A stretch of 64,000 bases of DNA, from assembly GCA_031216915.1 (NCBI GenBank), contig JAUFNR010000105.1, forward strand, positions 1 through 64,000, read 5' to 3'. This DNA comes from Pictodentalium vernedei. Its lineage: Eukaryota > Mollusca > Scaphopoda > Dentaliida > Dentaliidae. The notes below the pieces were generated by a model. That model saw only the letters and a program-made list of their open reading frames with translations, was not told the origin of the DNA and made no database searches. A program made the translations under genes and the position numbers. This document shows, piece by piece, positions 10,940 to 22,921 of the stretch; positions within the stretch are counted from its first letter, which is position 1, and each line of letters begins with the position of its first letter.

Positions 10940-11212
10940 AGCCTTAGTCAGAGGTATTGTCCTTGTGTACAGAGAATCACATTTTGTTTTGAGCAAACTG
11001 CACATAAATGATATCTGACAACTTTCACAAGCAGCTTCCAATAACCTTGGCCTAAAACAAAATAATGAATTTATGAGGTTACTGGAAACAGCTTGTGTAA
11101 GTCATCAGATACTATTTATGTGTACTTTTCTTGATGCGAAATGTGATTATCTGTACACAAGGTCAATACCACTGATGAAGGCTTAAAATGGTAAGCTTTG
11201 ATAAATAACTGG

Positions 11213-12304
11213 TTGAGTGCTAGAAGCCACTAGCAGGCCTTTCAGAAAATGAGAGTACCAGAGTCAACGCCAACATTTTCCTTGCTCATGTTTCATATTC
11301 AGTCAAATGCAAAGAATAATTTGTTTATATATATTTGTTTTATGACAAATTATTGGAGAGTGCTCTAAGGCACTCTCCAATTATTTGTAATAAAAAAACA
11401 TCAGAATAACAAGTTCAGACCACCAAAAACAAGCAAATTCAGTGAATTCATGTCTCCCGCTGGGCAGCAATTTCAAGGGGAATTAATGCATCCAGTGGAA
11501 TATAGTTGAGTTGCAAGTGGAAGTTATTTAGAAGAGACAGAACAGACAGTGCTTCAGATAGTGGTTATCAGATTTATTTTCATGGAGGTCACTGTCAAAG
11601 CAAGTAAAGTGATGTGGAGTATAACTATGAGAATCACTAAAAATTAAGACTGTATGATAAGACATATTACATTAAACTGATGTGAAAAGTGTTAACCAAC
11701 CTGTACAGCTTGTGATTGGAAGGAAGTTAATGAAACCTTGGAAGTGATGTCCAGATAATATGGTGGTCTGTATATGGTACTGGGAGAGTCTTACTTTGTA
11801 AAGGTGCAAAAGAAGTAATATTGAAGACATATTCTGGTCTCACAATGATAACAAAGATACACAAGAAGTTTCGTGAAGATCGGTTCATAAATACGGCTTT
11901 TAGTCCGAGGTGCGTTGATGCATGGGTAGGTGGACAGGCAGACAGACAGATTTTCGGTACAAAATTTCCCACATTCGAACTTGACCTAGGTATTGATAAA
12001 AGTAATCCATATATGAAATTTCATTGAAATTGGTTGACTCTGAGGAAAGTTAGAGTCTGGAAACCATCAGCCAGTCAAATTTCAGCAACCTAATTAAATA
12101 TGCACAGAAAATGCCCATATTCGAACTTGGACCCACAATTGATGAAAGTGATCTACTACCCAAATTTCATCGAAATCCGGTCACCGTAAGGAAAGTCAGA
12201 GTCTGGAAACGAAAAACACGGAAGGACGGAAGGACACCCCGAAGTTAATATCTCCCGTTTTTTTAAAAAAATGGGAGACAATAATTTAGCCTTCAAGCAG
12301 TTAA
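11213..12304 (+). mobile_element. TTAA-type MITE, CTGGTTGAGTGC family, split
   Basis: Left part starts actggttgagtgctagaagcc and has the core ttggagagtgctctaagg; the right end taatttagcc ... gttaa resumes after an inserted rolling-circle-like element at about 11451-12284. Confidence 0.75.
11451..12284 (+). mobile_element. Rolling-circle-like non-autonomous element
   Basis: Starts atgtctcccgctggg and ends with a hairpin (tctcccgttttttt / aaaaaaatgggaga). It holds caagaagtttcgtgaagatc, also seen in the 2.2-kb elements, a short acaggcagacagacag run and a twice-repeated cgaacttg-type block. No duplication beyond one or two bases. I infer a Helentron-like, non-autonomous element. Confidence 0.6.
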
Positions 12305-12631
12305 TGAAGATCATTATAATTAGTATTATACTGTCAATATTATATCAGGTCCCTGTTTGGATCACACAACATTCAGGATAAAATTTGAATGGCTATTTCT
12401 GTCTATAGAACTGGCGAGGTTTGGTCATTATGTTGTGTAAAGGGTTAAGCTTCTAACTAATGAATCTCTCGCATAATTTACAAACTTAGCAACTGAAAAA
12501 AATTATTTTATGTTATTTTGTAATTGTTTTTAACAAAACTATATCATATAACCTCTCCTTTGAACGAGCTCATTGTGCTCATTCCAATGAAGGGTCACAT
12601 CATCTGTTTTTGTTGAACTTTTTTGAAATTT

Positions 12632-12871
12632 TTAACCCTTTACCCAACGAATTGCCTGCATCCACCCGCGTAATATGCAAATTCAGCAGCTGAAAAAATA
12701 TTATTTTTCGAAAAATTTCAACGAAACCATATCATGTGACCCCTCTTTGGAATGAGCTCATTCCAAAGAGGAGTCATATGATATGGTTTTGTTGAAATTT
12801 TTTGAAAAAATTTAAAAAATGATATTTAAAATAATAAATTTTGAAATCGTCTGCGTTGGGTAAAGGGTTAA
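12632..12871. mobile_element. TTAA MITE, CCCTTTACC family
   Basis: TTAACCCTTTACCCAACG at left, gttgggtaaagggTTAA at right, core tttggaatgagctcattcc. Nested in the copy that spans 12445-13297. Confidence 0.88.
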
Positions 12872-12916
12872 AAAAAATAATTAAAATAACAAATTTTGAT
12901 ATCGTGTGGATTAGGT

Positions 12917-13275
12917 AATTTATTTATTGGTGTTTAAGGTCACATACTTATGCACAATGGGTAATCATGACCATGACAGTTTTACAGATGGAGAAAGCCA
13001 GAGTACCTGGAGAGAACCATCAAGCATCGATGAGCAACTGTCAGCTCAACATTCTAATTCTGTTCAAGCTCTTCTCAAGCAGGGCTACAGTGGTTGAAGA
13101 CATGCACCATCGATGTGCTGTACACTTTAGTACACGGCGCCATCGTGCCACCATGTAGGCAACTGGGATAAAGTGCCTTGCCCAAGGACACAATGCAGGT
13201 CGTCCCGGACGGGGATCGAACTTGGGACCTCTAACATAGAAGTCCAACAGTTTACCTCTGAGCCACCATGCTCCC
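12917..13275 (-). mobile_element. SINE with tRNA-like head
   Basis: Minus-strand copy: (attt) tail at left, body with acctggagagaacc, head at right with reversed B box (gatcgaacttggg) and A box (ctctgagccacc). Flanks attaggtaat / attagataa look like a decayed target duplication. Confidence 0.85.
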
Positions 13276-13450
13276 AATGAATTAGATAAAGGGTTAAGTT
13301 ATGCAAGGATACAAGATTATGAAGTATTTTTTATACCTGATGTATATGACACACAGGCTAATGTATATGACATACAGTTTTCAAATGGGATACATGTCAT
13401 GAGTGTCAGAAAAGGAAACAGAATTTCTGTGTTGTCATCCCGTAAATTAG

Positions 13451-13957
13451 TAGTGCTCAAGCAACTAGTGAATTCCAAAGTCGACTAGTCAATACCCAAA
13501 AGTCAAGTCGACTTCGACTAGTCATTGGTGATAACCTGTCTCCTTATAACAGTGTTGGTGTTCCGGTAGAGTGCTGAAGGTCCAAATTTGGCTTCACTTG
13601 GGCATTCATATACAGCAACTTACTGGAACATTATTCTGTTGATGTGCTTCTAATTATGCTAAGAGTGAAATTATATAGTCTTATTTAATTTGCCTTGCTG
13701 CAATTTATGGGAGAGTGCCTATAGTCTCCCATAAATTGCAACAAGGCAAATTAATAACATATCCAGATAGCCCAAAATAATTCACCTCTCTACTAGTACC
13801 AGTTAAAACAAACTACTGTCACTACTATTAGATGGCAATAGATGTATACATTGATTGCCCAATATTGCTGTTCAAACTAGTCGACTGCACAATTGAGAGT
13901 CGACTACTGGTTTGCCCAGAGTCGACATCGACTAGTCGACTAATCATTTGAGTACTA
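13451..13957. mobile_element. hAT-like MITE with 8-bp duplication TAAATTAG
   Basis: Ends TAGTGCTCAA and TTGAGTACTA, then several gtcgactagtc motifs subterminally. TAAATTAG is exact at 13443-13450 and 13958-13965. TAG-type ends with 8-bp duplication fit hAT. A TTAA MITE (13559-13806) is nested inside. Confidence 0.85.
13559..13806 (+). mobile_element. TTAA-type MITE, CTGGTTGAGTGC family, diverged
   Basis: Left ccggtagagtgctgaag, right accagTTAA, and a long core palindrome (about 13683-13757) gcaatttatgggagagtgcc / tctcccataaattgc extended by ttgcctt arms. Confidence 0.7.
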
Positions 13958-13965
13958 TAAATTAG

Positions 13966-14377
13966 ACACATAAAACTAGAGATGGTCTGTCGCCTGGTAT
14001 ACCCCCACCATGGCATACTGCCTAGCGTGGATGACTGAAAAGGGGCAATCAATTTTTCTAAATAAAAAAAAAATCCAATATGGCTGCCAGTCGGCCATCC
14101 TAAAACCGAGCGGGAAAAAAATGATGTCACGCACTTCCCCTCATCATCTCCTAAATTTGCCATGTCTCAATAAGACTAAAACCCTCGCCCTCTGATTGGA
14201 TGAGTACTTGCTTAGTTTTTTCTATGTTTACGGCTCCAGTGGCATATGTTACCCTCTGACATCACCAAGTAAAATATTTGAAAACTGAGTAGGAGATTCA
14301 GTGTATATTGCCTATAAAATCATATTTTTGGAGGCCAGTGATCTTTCTATGAGTGCATACTCACAACCCACTTATAA
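13966..14377. other. Intron sequence, nothing recognised
   Basis: No supported feature between a hAT-like MITE and the 2.2-kb rolling-circle-like element. Confidence 0.5.
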
Positions 14378-16570
14378 ATGAAAGTGTCAATGACACTGTA
14401 GCTCAACTTGTCAAGACAAAGACATGTACATGTATAGTATGTGACACAGCAATGACAAACATCTAGGTAATGACCTGATAACAAAGGTACATATAAAGTA
14501 TTGTAACGGTCTGTATATAAATACTGACCGTTGCCAGTAACAAATGTATAGGTAAAGTATTGTAAAGGTGGGTGACAGTCAGATGCTGAACTAGAAAAAA
14601 TCTTTGAATCCCAGAGTGGGTCTGACTGAACCCCAAAATATTTGTTCTCATAGCACAGTGATAACAAAGGCACCCCAAAACACACTCGTTCCTGTCCCAA
14701 GGTGAAAACAAAAGTACTCAAGAAGTTTTGTGAAGATCAGTTCATAAATACGAGCTGTATAGAACTTGTGACAAAAAAAACTAATTTCGGTACAAAATGG
14801 CCACTGGCAGCCATCTTGAATTTTGGACCATACCCAGAAACACTCATTCTCATCCCAAGGAGATAACAAAGGTACCCAAGAAGTTTTGTGAAGATCGGTT
14901 CATAAATACAGCCTCTACCCTGAGCCGTATTGACATGTGTGCTTACATTGTGTAAGTAGCACTGAATAAATCAAAGTTCATCTAATTTGCATAATTTCTG
15001 CACGAAAAAAAACCCCTTACAATATGTGATGTATTCCATGTTACTAAACATTCATACAAAAATTTATTCAAATCAGAACTTTCATACAGAAGTTCTATAC
15101 AAAAGACTGATTGCACTAATTTTGGTACAAAATGGCAGCTGGTGGCCATCTTGAATTTCGGATCACACCCAAAAACACTCGCTCTCATCGCACGGTGATA
15201 ACAAAGGTACCCAAGAAGTTTCGTAAAGATTGGTTCATAAATATGGCCTCTAGTCTGAGCTGTATAGAAGATGTGTACAAAAAACTGATTAGACCTAATT
15301 TCGGTACAAAATGGCCACTGGCAGCCATCTTGAATTTTAGACCGCACCCAGAAACACTCGTTCTCGTCCCAAGGTGATAACAAAGGTACCCAAGACATTT
15401 CGTGAAGATCAGTTCATAAATACAGACTCTAGTCTGAGCCGTATTGACATGTGTACTTACTGTGTGTAAGTCGCACTGAAAAAATCAAAGTTCATCTAAT
15501 TTGCATAATTTCTGCACGAGAAAAAAACACGTATTATATGTGATGCATCCCATGGTACTAAACATTCACACAAAAAAATTATTCAAATCAGGGCTTTCAT
15601 ATGGAAGTTCTGTGCAAAAATCTGATTGCACCTAATTTTGTACAAAATGGCTGCCATCGGCCATCTTGAATTTCGGACCAGACCCCAAAACACTCGTTCT
15701 CGTCCCACAGTGATACCAAAGGTACCCAAGAAGTTTCGTAAAGATCGGTTCATAAATACGGCCTCTAGCCCGAGCCGTATTGGCATTTGCACTTACAGTG
15801 CTGAAAGTAACCCCAAAAAACATCAAAATTAGTCTAATTTGCACAATTTACGTACCAGAAAAAAACCCGTATTATATGTGATGTATTCCATGGTACTAAA
15901 CATTCATACAAAAAATTATTCAAATCAGAGCTTTCATATGGAAGTTCTGTACAAAAAACAGATTTCTGCATCGTCGGTACAAAATGGCAGCTGGCAGCCA
16001 TCTTGAATTTCGGACCGCACCCCAAAACACTCGTTCTCGTCCCACGGTCATAACAAAGGTACCCAAGAAGGATCGTAAAGATCGGTTCATAAATACGGCC
16101 TCTAGCCCGAGCCATAGCAGCTTGGCACTTACAGCTCTGAAAGTAACACTAAATAAATCAAAGTCAGTCTAATTTGCATAATTTACGCACGAGAAAAAAA
16201 CCCGTATTATATGTGATGTATCCCATGGTACTAAACATTTATACAAAACTTTATTCAAATCAGAACTTTCATACAGAAGTTCTGTACAAAAAACTGACTT
16301 TTGCATCATCGGTACAAAATGGCCACTGGCAGCCATCTTGAATTTTGGACCACACCTAAAAACACTCGTTCCCGTCCCAGGGTCATAACAAAGGTACACA
16401 AGAAGTTTCGTAAAGATCGGTTCATAAATACGACCTCTAGCCCGAGCCGTAGCCAATTGTTGACGTACGGACAGACAGACAGACGGACAGACGGCCAGAC
16501 GGACGGACGGACGACGGACGACGGGCCATGACAATAGCTCAAATTTGACTTCGTCAAAGTTGAGCTAAAA
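14378..16570 (+). mobile_element. 2.2-kb Helentron/pearl-like element, copy 1
   Basis: Starts atgaaagtgtcaatgacac (a small hairpin) followed by tagctcaactt. It holds about six copies of a ~335-bp unit marked by cggtacaaaatggc and aagaagtttcgtaaagatcg (near 14786, 15120, 15299, 15635, 15973, 16309). Then comes an ACAG/ACGG microsatellite (16466-16525) and a 13-bp terminal hairpin, gctcaaatttgac-ttc-gtcaaagttgagc, then taaaa. No target duplication. Layout matches the pearl elements of bivalves and non-autonomous Helentrons as I remember them. A near-identical copy is at 55213. Open frames in the units are by-products of the repeat. Confidence 0.75.
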
Positions 16571-16796
16571 AGTCAAGGTTACTCCATCTCAGTTCAAATC
16601 ATGAATTTTAATGACGAGGGAGATGTCTGAAAAACAAGATTTTTTGCGGGGAATGGCCTTAAAAATGTTAGTGAACTGAGGTATAACATGACATGGAAAT
16701 TCTCTCCCTATCATGATTTGGTGTAAAAATCCTGACTACTGTGATTTTCCTTCTTGGCCTACAACAAAATAATGAATTTATCAATTTGATACTCAC

Positions 16797-16925
16797 CCTA
16801 CAGGTTATAACCAAACCTCCAAGAAATCCTAGGATTGACACAATACCAACAACATAAACTTTCTTCTTCCTCAATGAAGGGTATGAATCTTGAACTGCAG
16901 CCATTACAGTTTCCATCAAAGCAAA
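16797..16925 (-). CDS. SLC6 exon: IL4 and TM9
   Basis: 129 nt, 43 codons, phase 0 at both ends, after TTTTAG and before GTGAGT. It reads FALMETVMAAVQDSYPSLRK, then a basic stretch KKK and TM9 (VYVVGIVSILGFLGGLVITC). LMETV--A--D-YP-LR-KK is the conserved TM8-TM9 linker, and FL-GL--TC leads to the GG that opens the next exon. A TA-flanked MITE ends about 140 bp upstream of the acceptor. Confidence 0.95.
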
Positions 16926-17066
16926 CTAAAATGAAGAAGAATTCAACAAAATAATATGTGTAACAATACAACAATTAGAGTTGCTAGTTAACTAAAGCAA
17001 AATGACAAGTCTAGTCTAAGTATGTTTTTATAGACCATGCAGTTGACAGGTTCCTCTTGGCAAGTA

Positions 17067-17495
17067 CAGTTGAGCCCACTTAATTGGATATCTCTTAATT
17101 GTATAGCCCTGTTTATTGAATATAATTTTCCAACACAAAACCATTTACCATACCTCCAGTACAAATTTGACCTGTTAATTGAATATAGGTTATAGAGTAA
17201 ACTCCTTTTAATTGAATAAAAAATCTTGTAACCTGTCAAGAAATTTCCCTGACTTGCCCCAGTTTTCCTGTGTTTATAGACCTATTTGGCCTCAATACAT
17301 CTAATACAGGCAATTAATCTATCATATCTTGTTTGACAGAGCTCATGGAGCTCTGTCAAACAAGGTATAATAGAATAAATGCTAAGTTTATCTCTCGAAT
17401 ACAGGAAAGTGACACAATCCCTGTTAATTAAATACTCCTGTTAATTGAATAATTTTCAATGACAAAGTGGCTATTCAATTAACAGGGTTCCACTG
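17067..17495 (+). mobile_element. TA-flanked MITE, CAGTGGARCC family
   Basis: TA-CAGTTGAGCCCACTTAATTG at left, gggttccactg-TA at right, core tgacagagctcatggagctctgtca near 17335-17362. Confidence 0.9.
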
Positions 17496-17879
17496 TATGT
17501 ATAAAATTCAAGGCTATTCTAGAATGTTTCTCAACACTTTTCAGCATTTATCAAGGTCCAGCAATATCCAAATTCAAGGATATTGAAGGCCCCAGCCTTT
17601 CCTAGTCCTAACTAAGACCCTCCAGTCAAGGTTTTCCAAGGCCTCAGTTTCTAGAAATTTTAGGCCTTGAATGTCCCTCAAGTCAAATTCAAGGCCATTC
17701 CTTGAATCACCTTTTACCCAATGTACAAAACATCAAAATTTGTCATTTTAATTACTCTTTTTCAAATTTAAACAAAAAATTTCATCAAAACCATATTCCG
17801 TGATCCCTCATTGGAATGAGCTTGACTAGCTTGTTTCAATGATGGGTGCCCTGATATGATTTTGCTGAAAATGTTTTCA

Positions 17880-18421
17880 CAGGGCTTATATTTCGACGAG
17901 AATCCAAGAATCGATTCTCACAAAGATTTGTGCAATAAAACTGGCGAGAATCCATGTAGATTCTCGCTGCACCTCTGCTAGGATTCGCATGAAAAAAATT
18001 GAGTCAATTTAACTCTTTAACTAACACACCGGCAACAAATTAACCAATAGAAGGCTAACATGACCTGAAATATCCTGCCACTTTGTCAATAAAACCTTAC
18101 AAATATAGCTGTCATTGGAATCGGCTCATTAAGCCAGTTCCAACGACAGCCATATTTGTAAGATTTTATTGGTAAATATTGTCCATTCAATTATTTTATC
18201 ATTTATTTATTATTTATTGTTTAAAAATTATCAAACTTAGTTTTAAAAATTAAAAAAGTGTGTTGGGTAAAAGGTTAACATGTGTTATCAGTATACAACA
18301 GAGGTTCAAACTTGGTGGCATCATGGGATCCTGGAACACTCATAGTAGGTATGGATTCTCGCAATCATTTTCACAAGAATCCAAATGGATTCTCACAAAT
18401 TTAGATGAAATATAAGCCTTG
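17880..18421 (+). mobile_element. CAGGGCTTATATTTCG element, copy 1, with nested MITE
   Basis: Inverted ends CAGGGCTTATATTTCG; subterminal gagaatcc repeats. It carries a TTAA MITE (18009-18278). The whole composite recurs at 30784, so the MITE was already inside when it spread. hAT-like ends; duplication not clear. Confidence 0.75.
18009..18278. mobile_element. TTAA MITE, CTAACACACC subfamily
   Basis: TTAACTCTTTAACTAACAC at left and gtgttgggtaaaaggTTAA at right. Core attggaatcggctcatt / ggttccaac type, related to but distinct from the CCCTTTACC core. Confidence 0.8.
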
Positions 18422-19046
18422 TTTCAATTGCTCAGTTAGAAAATTTACGTGGTTGAATGCACCCAGTTCATAAGATAAAGAGGATACTTTCAAAACATTG
18501 CTCTGAAAAACTGAAAATTTCATGACCTCTCACTGGAAAGAGGCTCGAAAAGGTGTCATAAGTTATTTTTTTGGAGTAAAGCTGGGCAGTTTTTTGGTTT
18601 ACGGATCAGTTGGCAAAAGAGAAAACCAAACAGCAAGACCAAGCAAAAACCAGCCAAATAGTATTACTGGGTTTATGTAAAAACTGATCAAACTACCTTA
18701 AAGCCCTGTTTACACAGAACGCGAAAATGATGTGACTCGGGCAGCAGCTTTGCTAGACCTGTTTATACATCACCCCCACGCATGCTTTAATCATGTTTCA
18801 CACTGAATAATTACCTCATAAGCGATGTAACAATTTTGGATAGATTAGCGAAACTGAAATAGTGCATCGCATCGCTTCACTTTGTGTCACATCCTGTATA
18901 AATGGTCAAATGGATATACATCAAAAGGGAAAAATGTTTGCAGTATAAACAGGGCCTACTGGTTGAGGGCTATATTTGTTTTGGGTGGTCTGAATTTATT
19001 CATCACAGGCATGCTCCAATAATTTGTAATAAAACAATTTTCTATA

Positions 19047-19713
19047 CAGCCTGGCATTTTCAAGAGAGCAATTTATTTGCTCACCTACTGCTCGCCATAA
19101 AAAAATTAAGGAGGGCGAAAACTAGCCCTCCTGGCCTTAGAAATTGATGATTACCATAACAGGCTATTCCTAAAGCCCACACCTTTTCAGATCACTGCTA
19201 TGTTAGTGGTCTGTGTGAGATGGCCACACTGCCTCTCCCACACCCCCGGGCCTTACCAAGGCCCAGATGTGTGGGAGGGGCAGTGTAGCCGTCTCACAGA
19301 GACTACCTCGTTAGCAACACTAAATAAAATGTACAAAGCCCACAAGGAAGAATTCATTAATAGTAAAACTTCATTTTACCACTTTTAGCTTTTGTGAGCT
19401 TAACCCTTTACCCAACGCAGACGATATCAAAATTTATTATTTTAAATATAATTTTTTCAAATTTTTCAAATTTTTTTAACAAAACTATATCATGTGACCC
19501 CTCGTTGGAACGAGCTCGTTCCAAAGAGGGGTCACATGATATGGTTTTGTTGAAATTTTTTTGAAAAATAACATTTTTTCAACTGCTGATTTTGCATATT
19601 ATGTGGGTGGATGCGGCCGATTCGTTGGGTAAAGGGTTAAGGAGAGCTAATTGCTAGGCCATGCAAGAGGAGCGATTTTTAGCCCTCCTGCATTTTTAAG
19701 AATGCCAGACCTG
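19047..19713 (+). mobile_element. hAT-like element, CAGGCCTGGCATT family, with nested MITE
   Basis: Ends CAGCCTGGCATTTTC and gaatgccagacctg. The inner palindrome ggccacactgcc / ggcagtgtagcc pairs around 19215-19300. A TTAA MITE lies at 19400-19640. The copy at 34771-35200 shows the 8-bp duplication and lacks the MITE. Confidence 0.75.
19400..19640. mobile_element. TTAA MITE, CCCTTTACC family
   Basis: TTAACCCTTTACCCAACG / cgttgggtaaagggTTAA, core ggaacgagctcgttcc. The related element at 34771 shows the uninterrupted site, supporting TTAA as the duplication. Confidence 0.92.
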
Positions 19714-19841
19714 TATATAAACAGAATATTATGTGTGCCCGACTGACTATAAAATATGAGGAAGAAAAATGTTAGGTTTTGCTCCGGTACCCTAATTTTT
19801 TTTAAAGCCATGATAGTGGTTTCTAGCACTCAACCAGTTAA

Positions 19842-20485
19842 TGAGAAGGAAATGGATTAGTGGCCGCTAGGGACTTTGGTCACTTAGTCTATCTGGCAAA
19901 GGGGTGAATATGTCATGTTCTCAGTGTCACATTTTCTGCCTTAGTGACTCATCCATTGGGCAAGTCAATAAGGGGAAAATGTGACAATGCGAACACAACA
20001 TTGATTTAGTAAACTTGATTCATTTGTTACCATAATTTATTACACACCTGTTCCATGTACTCCCCATTTTACAGCAGCATTAAACCATGTGGAAAATGGA
20101 AATCGATGACAGACTATTTTTAAATAGAAGCGAAATGTCACTGAAATTTTCTACAAATCGTGCAGCGCAATTACAATTTGAATTGCTGGCAATAACTGAA
20201 AATCATCCCCTGAGTCAAAATCTGAGAGATTAACTGGAGGAATGGTAAATTATTTTTCAACGGTGATTTGTAACAGGCATACTTTCAGCCACTCATGAGA
20301 TAATTCCGATACTCACTCAAAAACAGTAGGTATCCTCTATGTAGCTGACACAGAATACCATACCGATACTGAGGTGAATCATTCTAAAATACTGATACTG
20401 AAACTGAACTTGAAATTTCAGTACTGCCCAGCTCTAGCCAGTTGTATATAAACAATAATTACGTTTTATGAAACATGTCACTTAC
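19842..20485. other. Intron sequence, mostly unrecognised
   Basis: Contains a fragment ending agtactgcccagctc (about 20270-20431) related to ends near 53557 and 54760, otherwise nothing clear. Confidence 0.45.
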
Positions 20486-20598
20486 CTCACTCCCCATACC
20501 AAGTGTAATTAACATGAAGAAAAATAAAAAGGACCAGAATGGTGATATTGGAAGTCTTGTAACTACATCTGGATATACAATGAAAGCAAGACCCGCAC
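20486..20598 (-). CDS. SLC6 exon: EL4 end and TM8
   Basis: 113-nt exon after TTTTAAG, ending GGGAGTGAG before GTAAGT. It reads [20 protein letters not shown], then [17 protein letters not shown]. The first block is the family's GPGLAF--YPEA---LP-SP motif (Pro to Ala at its second position); the second is TM8. In TM8 the usual LG-DS-F motif is LGMGSEF: the Asp that binds Na2 in many members is Gly, as in glycine transporters, while the Ser is kept. Strong family match. Confidence 0.95.
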
Positions 20599-20950
20599 CT
20601 TAAAAGAGAATATATTGAACAATTTTCAACTAAGAATGAAATAAAGAATACATGCAAAAGTAATACACAGAAATACTGAAAGCAGATAAAGGATCAACAT
20701 TAAAACATTGATGAAGTGGAAATGTCTACAATGTAATGATATTTCTGTAAAAAAAAATAAGAAACACAACCCAAAAAATTATGTTTTGATTCTCAGGCAA
20801 TCCCTCACTGAAATTTAACCCCCTCAGCAGATGTTTTTATTGCCTTCAAAAATGGGGAGACTAAAAACTTTTACATTTTTGATGGATGTATATAACTGAA
20901 ATCTAAAAAGCATAACTAAAGACAATCTCTGCCCTGTGGCTTTGCAGATG

Positions 20951-21002
20951 CTTCTAGGCAAGTCTTGGCTGCCTATATAGGCAGCCAAGACTTGCCTAGA
21001 AG
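20951..21002. repeat. Perfect 52-bp palindrome
   Basis: cttctaggcaagtcttgg... reads the same on both strands across all 52 bases, centred on tatata. Related, imperfect versions lie near 39228, 50299 and 51060, so it is probably the core of a MITE whose ends I cannot fix. Confidence 0.9.
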
Positions 21003-21433
21003 TGACTACCAAGGTACTTGGAATGTAACTTACAAATTTTCCCGCAGACATCACATTGAGGTAACTGTTCTGCTGCAGTAAAAAAGTGATCCAAGTTGGA
21101 ATTAGGCTCTTGAGAGTTAAAATTAAATGAATTAATTTGAATTAATTTGCATATTTAAACACTTTTTGTAAATTCTGTGTGCGAGAAGTCTGTGGAAAGC
21201 CTCTCAATTCATACTCATTATATGCAAGAAAAAAAAATTATAAATAAATCCCTCCCTCCTTCACTGATTTAAAAAAAAAAATGCCAGAGAATCAATTAAT
21301 TTATTTTGTGTGGCCCAGGCAAAGTTTTAATCAATGGATCTCTTGGTTGGAACCTGGGACAGAGTTCAAACACACTTCTGAGGAAAGAAAATTAAATCTA
21401 AGAATTACAAGAATTTTTCTGAGGGTTTTTAGA

Positions 21434-22818
21434 CAGGGTTCCTGCTGGCAAGGACTGATAAAATTCAAGGCTGTTTCTTGATATATTTCAGCATTTTCAA
21501 AGGCCCAACAATAGCCAAATTCAAGGTTTTCAAGGCCCTGCCTTCACTAGTCCAAAGTTGGACTTCCGATCATTATTCCATCCAAGTTGAACATAAGCTT
21601 TGAACTGCAAACCTCAGACCATGTTACCTCAATTCATCACAATAACATATATGTTCCAGTAAGACCCAACCGAAAGCCCCAAACACACATTGTGAAATGA
21701 GCAAGGCAAGTCCAATGAACAAGGCAACTTTAACATTAACAAATTTAGTAAAAGGATAGGGGGTAATGACCGGAGGTTGTAGTTACCACCACTAACTCTA
21801 GCATATAAAACTATATAGTTATGATTACAGTAGAACCTGTCTTGAGAGACCGCCCTTTGGGCCACACAAAAGTGGTCTCTCAAGACAGGTGGTCTCTCAT
21901 AAGAGGTTTCAGGGTTTCTCAAGTCAGTGAATAACCAACCACAAAATTCAGAAATGGAAAAGAATGGATTTTTGTAATTACTTTGTAGCTTTTCTTTTTT
22001 ATGAAGTTTTTGTAAGAAATTGAAATGGACTGTTATAAAAATTATAAAAAATAAATTAGTGTTGAAAATCTTCATTGAAGATTTTCAACACTAATTTATT
22101 TTTATAATTTTTATAACAGTCCATTTCAATTTCTTACAAAAAGATTTTCAACACAAATTTATTTTTATTCCTATCTGTCACATTTCAGGTATGTATGAAA
22201 TTGTTTATTCAGCAATCATCCTAATCTTTTCACACAGCTTTTTATACTTTTAATTATGTTAGTATAACCACAATGGATTTTCCAATTCCAGAACAGGTAA
22301 AAAGTTTTTGTCATGGTTTCAGTCTTCAAAGGGGCGGTCTCTCAAGATAGGTCTATTATGGCATAAAAATACAAGTTGGTAGCAGGTCACAGTGGTCTCT
22401 CAAGACAGGTGGTCTCCCATAGCAGGTCCATTATAGAGTAAAACTAACTGGTGCCTGGTAGATGTGGTCTCTCAAGACAGTGGTCTCTCAAGACAGGTGG
22501 TCTCCCATAGCAGGTCCATTATAGAGTAAAACCAACTGGTGCCTGGTAGATGTGGTCTCTCAGGACAAGTCGTCTCTCAAGACAGGTGGTCTCCCATAGC
22601 AGGTCCATTATAGAGTAAAACCAACTGGTGCCTGGTAGATGTGGTCTCTCAAGACAGGTGGTCTCTCAAGACAGGTGGTCTCTCAAGACAGGTTTTACTT
22701 ACATGCTTCATCAGCATTTTTATTTCATGAATATTCAAGGCTTTGCAAGGCCATTGGACACATTTTCTGGGATTGAAGGCCTCAAATGACCCTTGATCAC
22801 AGCCTCACAGGAACCCTG
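21434..22818. mobile_element. CAGGGTTCCTG-ended element split by another MITE
   Basis: Inverted ends CAGGGTTCCTG with aattcaaggc-rich arms on both sides. The TA-flanked palindromic element 21828-22699 is inserted. A decayed relative without ends lies at about 17505-17705. hAT-like ends; duplication not seen. Confidence 0.6.
21828..22699 (-). mobile_element. TA-flanked palindromic element, CAGTARAACC family, copy 2
   Basis: Same structure as the 3897 copy: CAGTAGAACCTGTC at left, gacaggttttact at right, repeated gagaccac boxes (expanded to three tandem ~130-bp units at 22380-22690), and a ~137-nt central palindrome (about 22007-22143) with arms over 60 bp. Confidence 0.75.
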
Positions 22819-22921
22819 TTTGAGCACCTTCTAGACCCGTCACCTAAAATTATTTTAACCCCCTGTGCACTAAATGGCAAAATATCAAAATTTTAACCTG
22901 CAATTTTTTTCCTGTGATGTA

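Larger units (their letters stand above)
12445..13297. mobile_element. TTAA MITE with a second MITE and a SINE nested inside
   Basis: Outer CCCTTTACC-family copy: TTAA at 12445 and gataaagggTTAA at 13294-13297, core ctttgaacgagctcattg near 12562. Its right arm holds another family member (12632-12871) and a SINE (12917-13275). Confidence 0.7.
17706..18485. mobile_element. Decayed CCCTTTACC MITE split by a composite element
   Basis: Left arm (ttacccaatgtac ... cctcattggaatgagc) and right arm (tcaattgctcagttag ... gataaagagg) match one family member; the 17880-18421 element sits between them. Confidence 0.55.
18957..19841 (-). mobile_element. TTAA-type MITE, CTGGTTGAGTGC family, split
   Basis: Left half actggttgagggctat ... 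ccaataatttgtaataaaac and right half agccatgatagtgg ... cactcaaccagTTAA frame an inserted element (19047-19713). Confidence 0.7.

Noticed and set aside
14982-16534. Several open frames with repeated peptides such as KVPKKFRKDRFIN
   Set aside because: They occur on both strands and in shifting frames across the ~335-bp tandem units of the rolling-circle-like element; length follows the repeat, not a gene.
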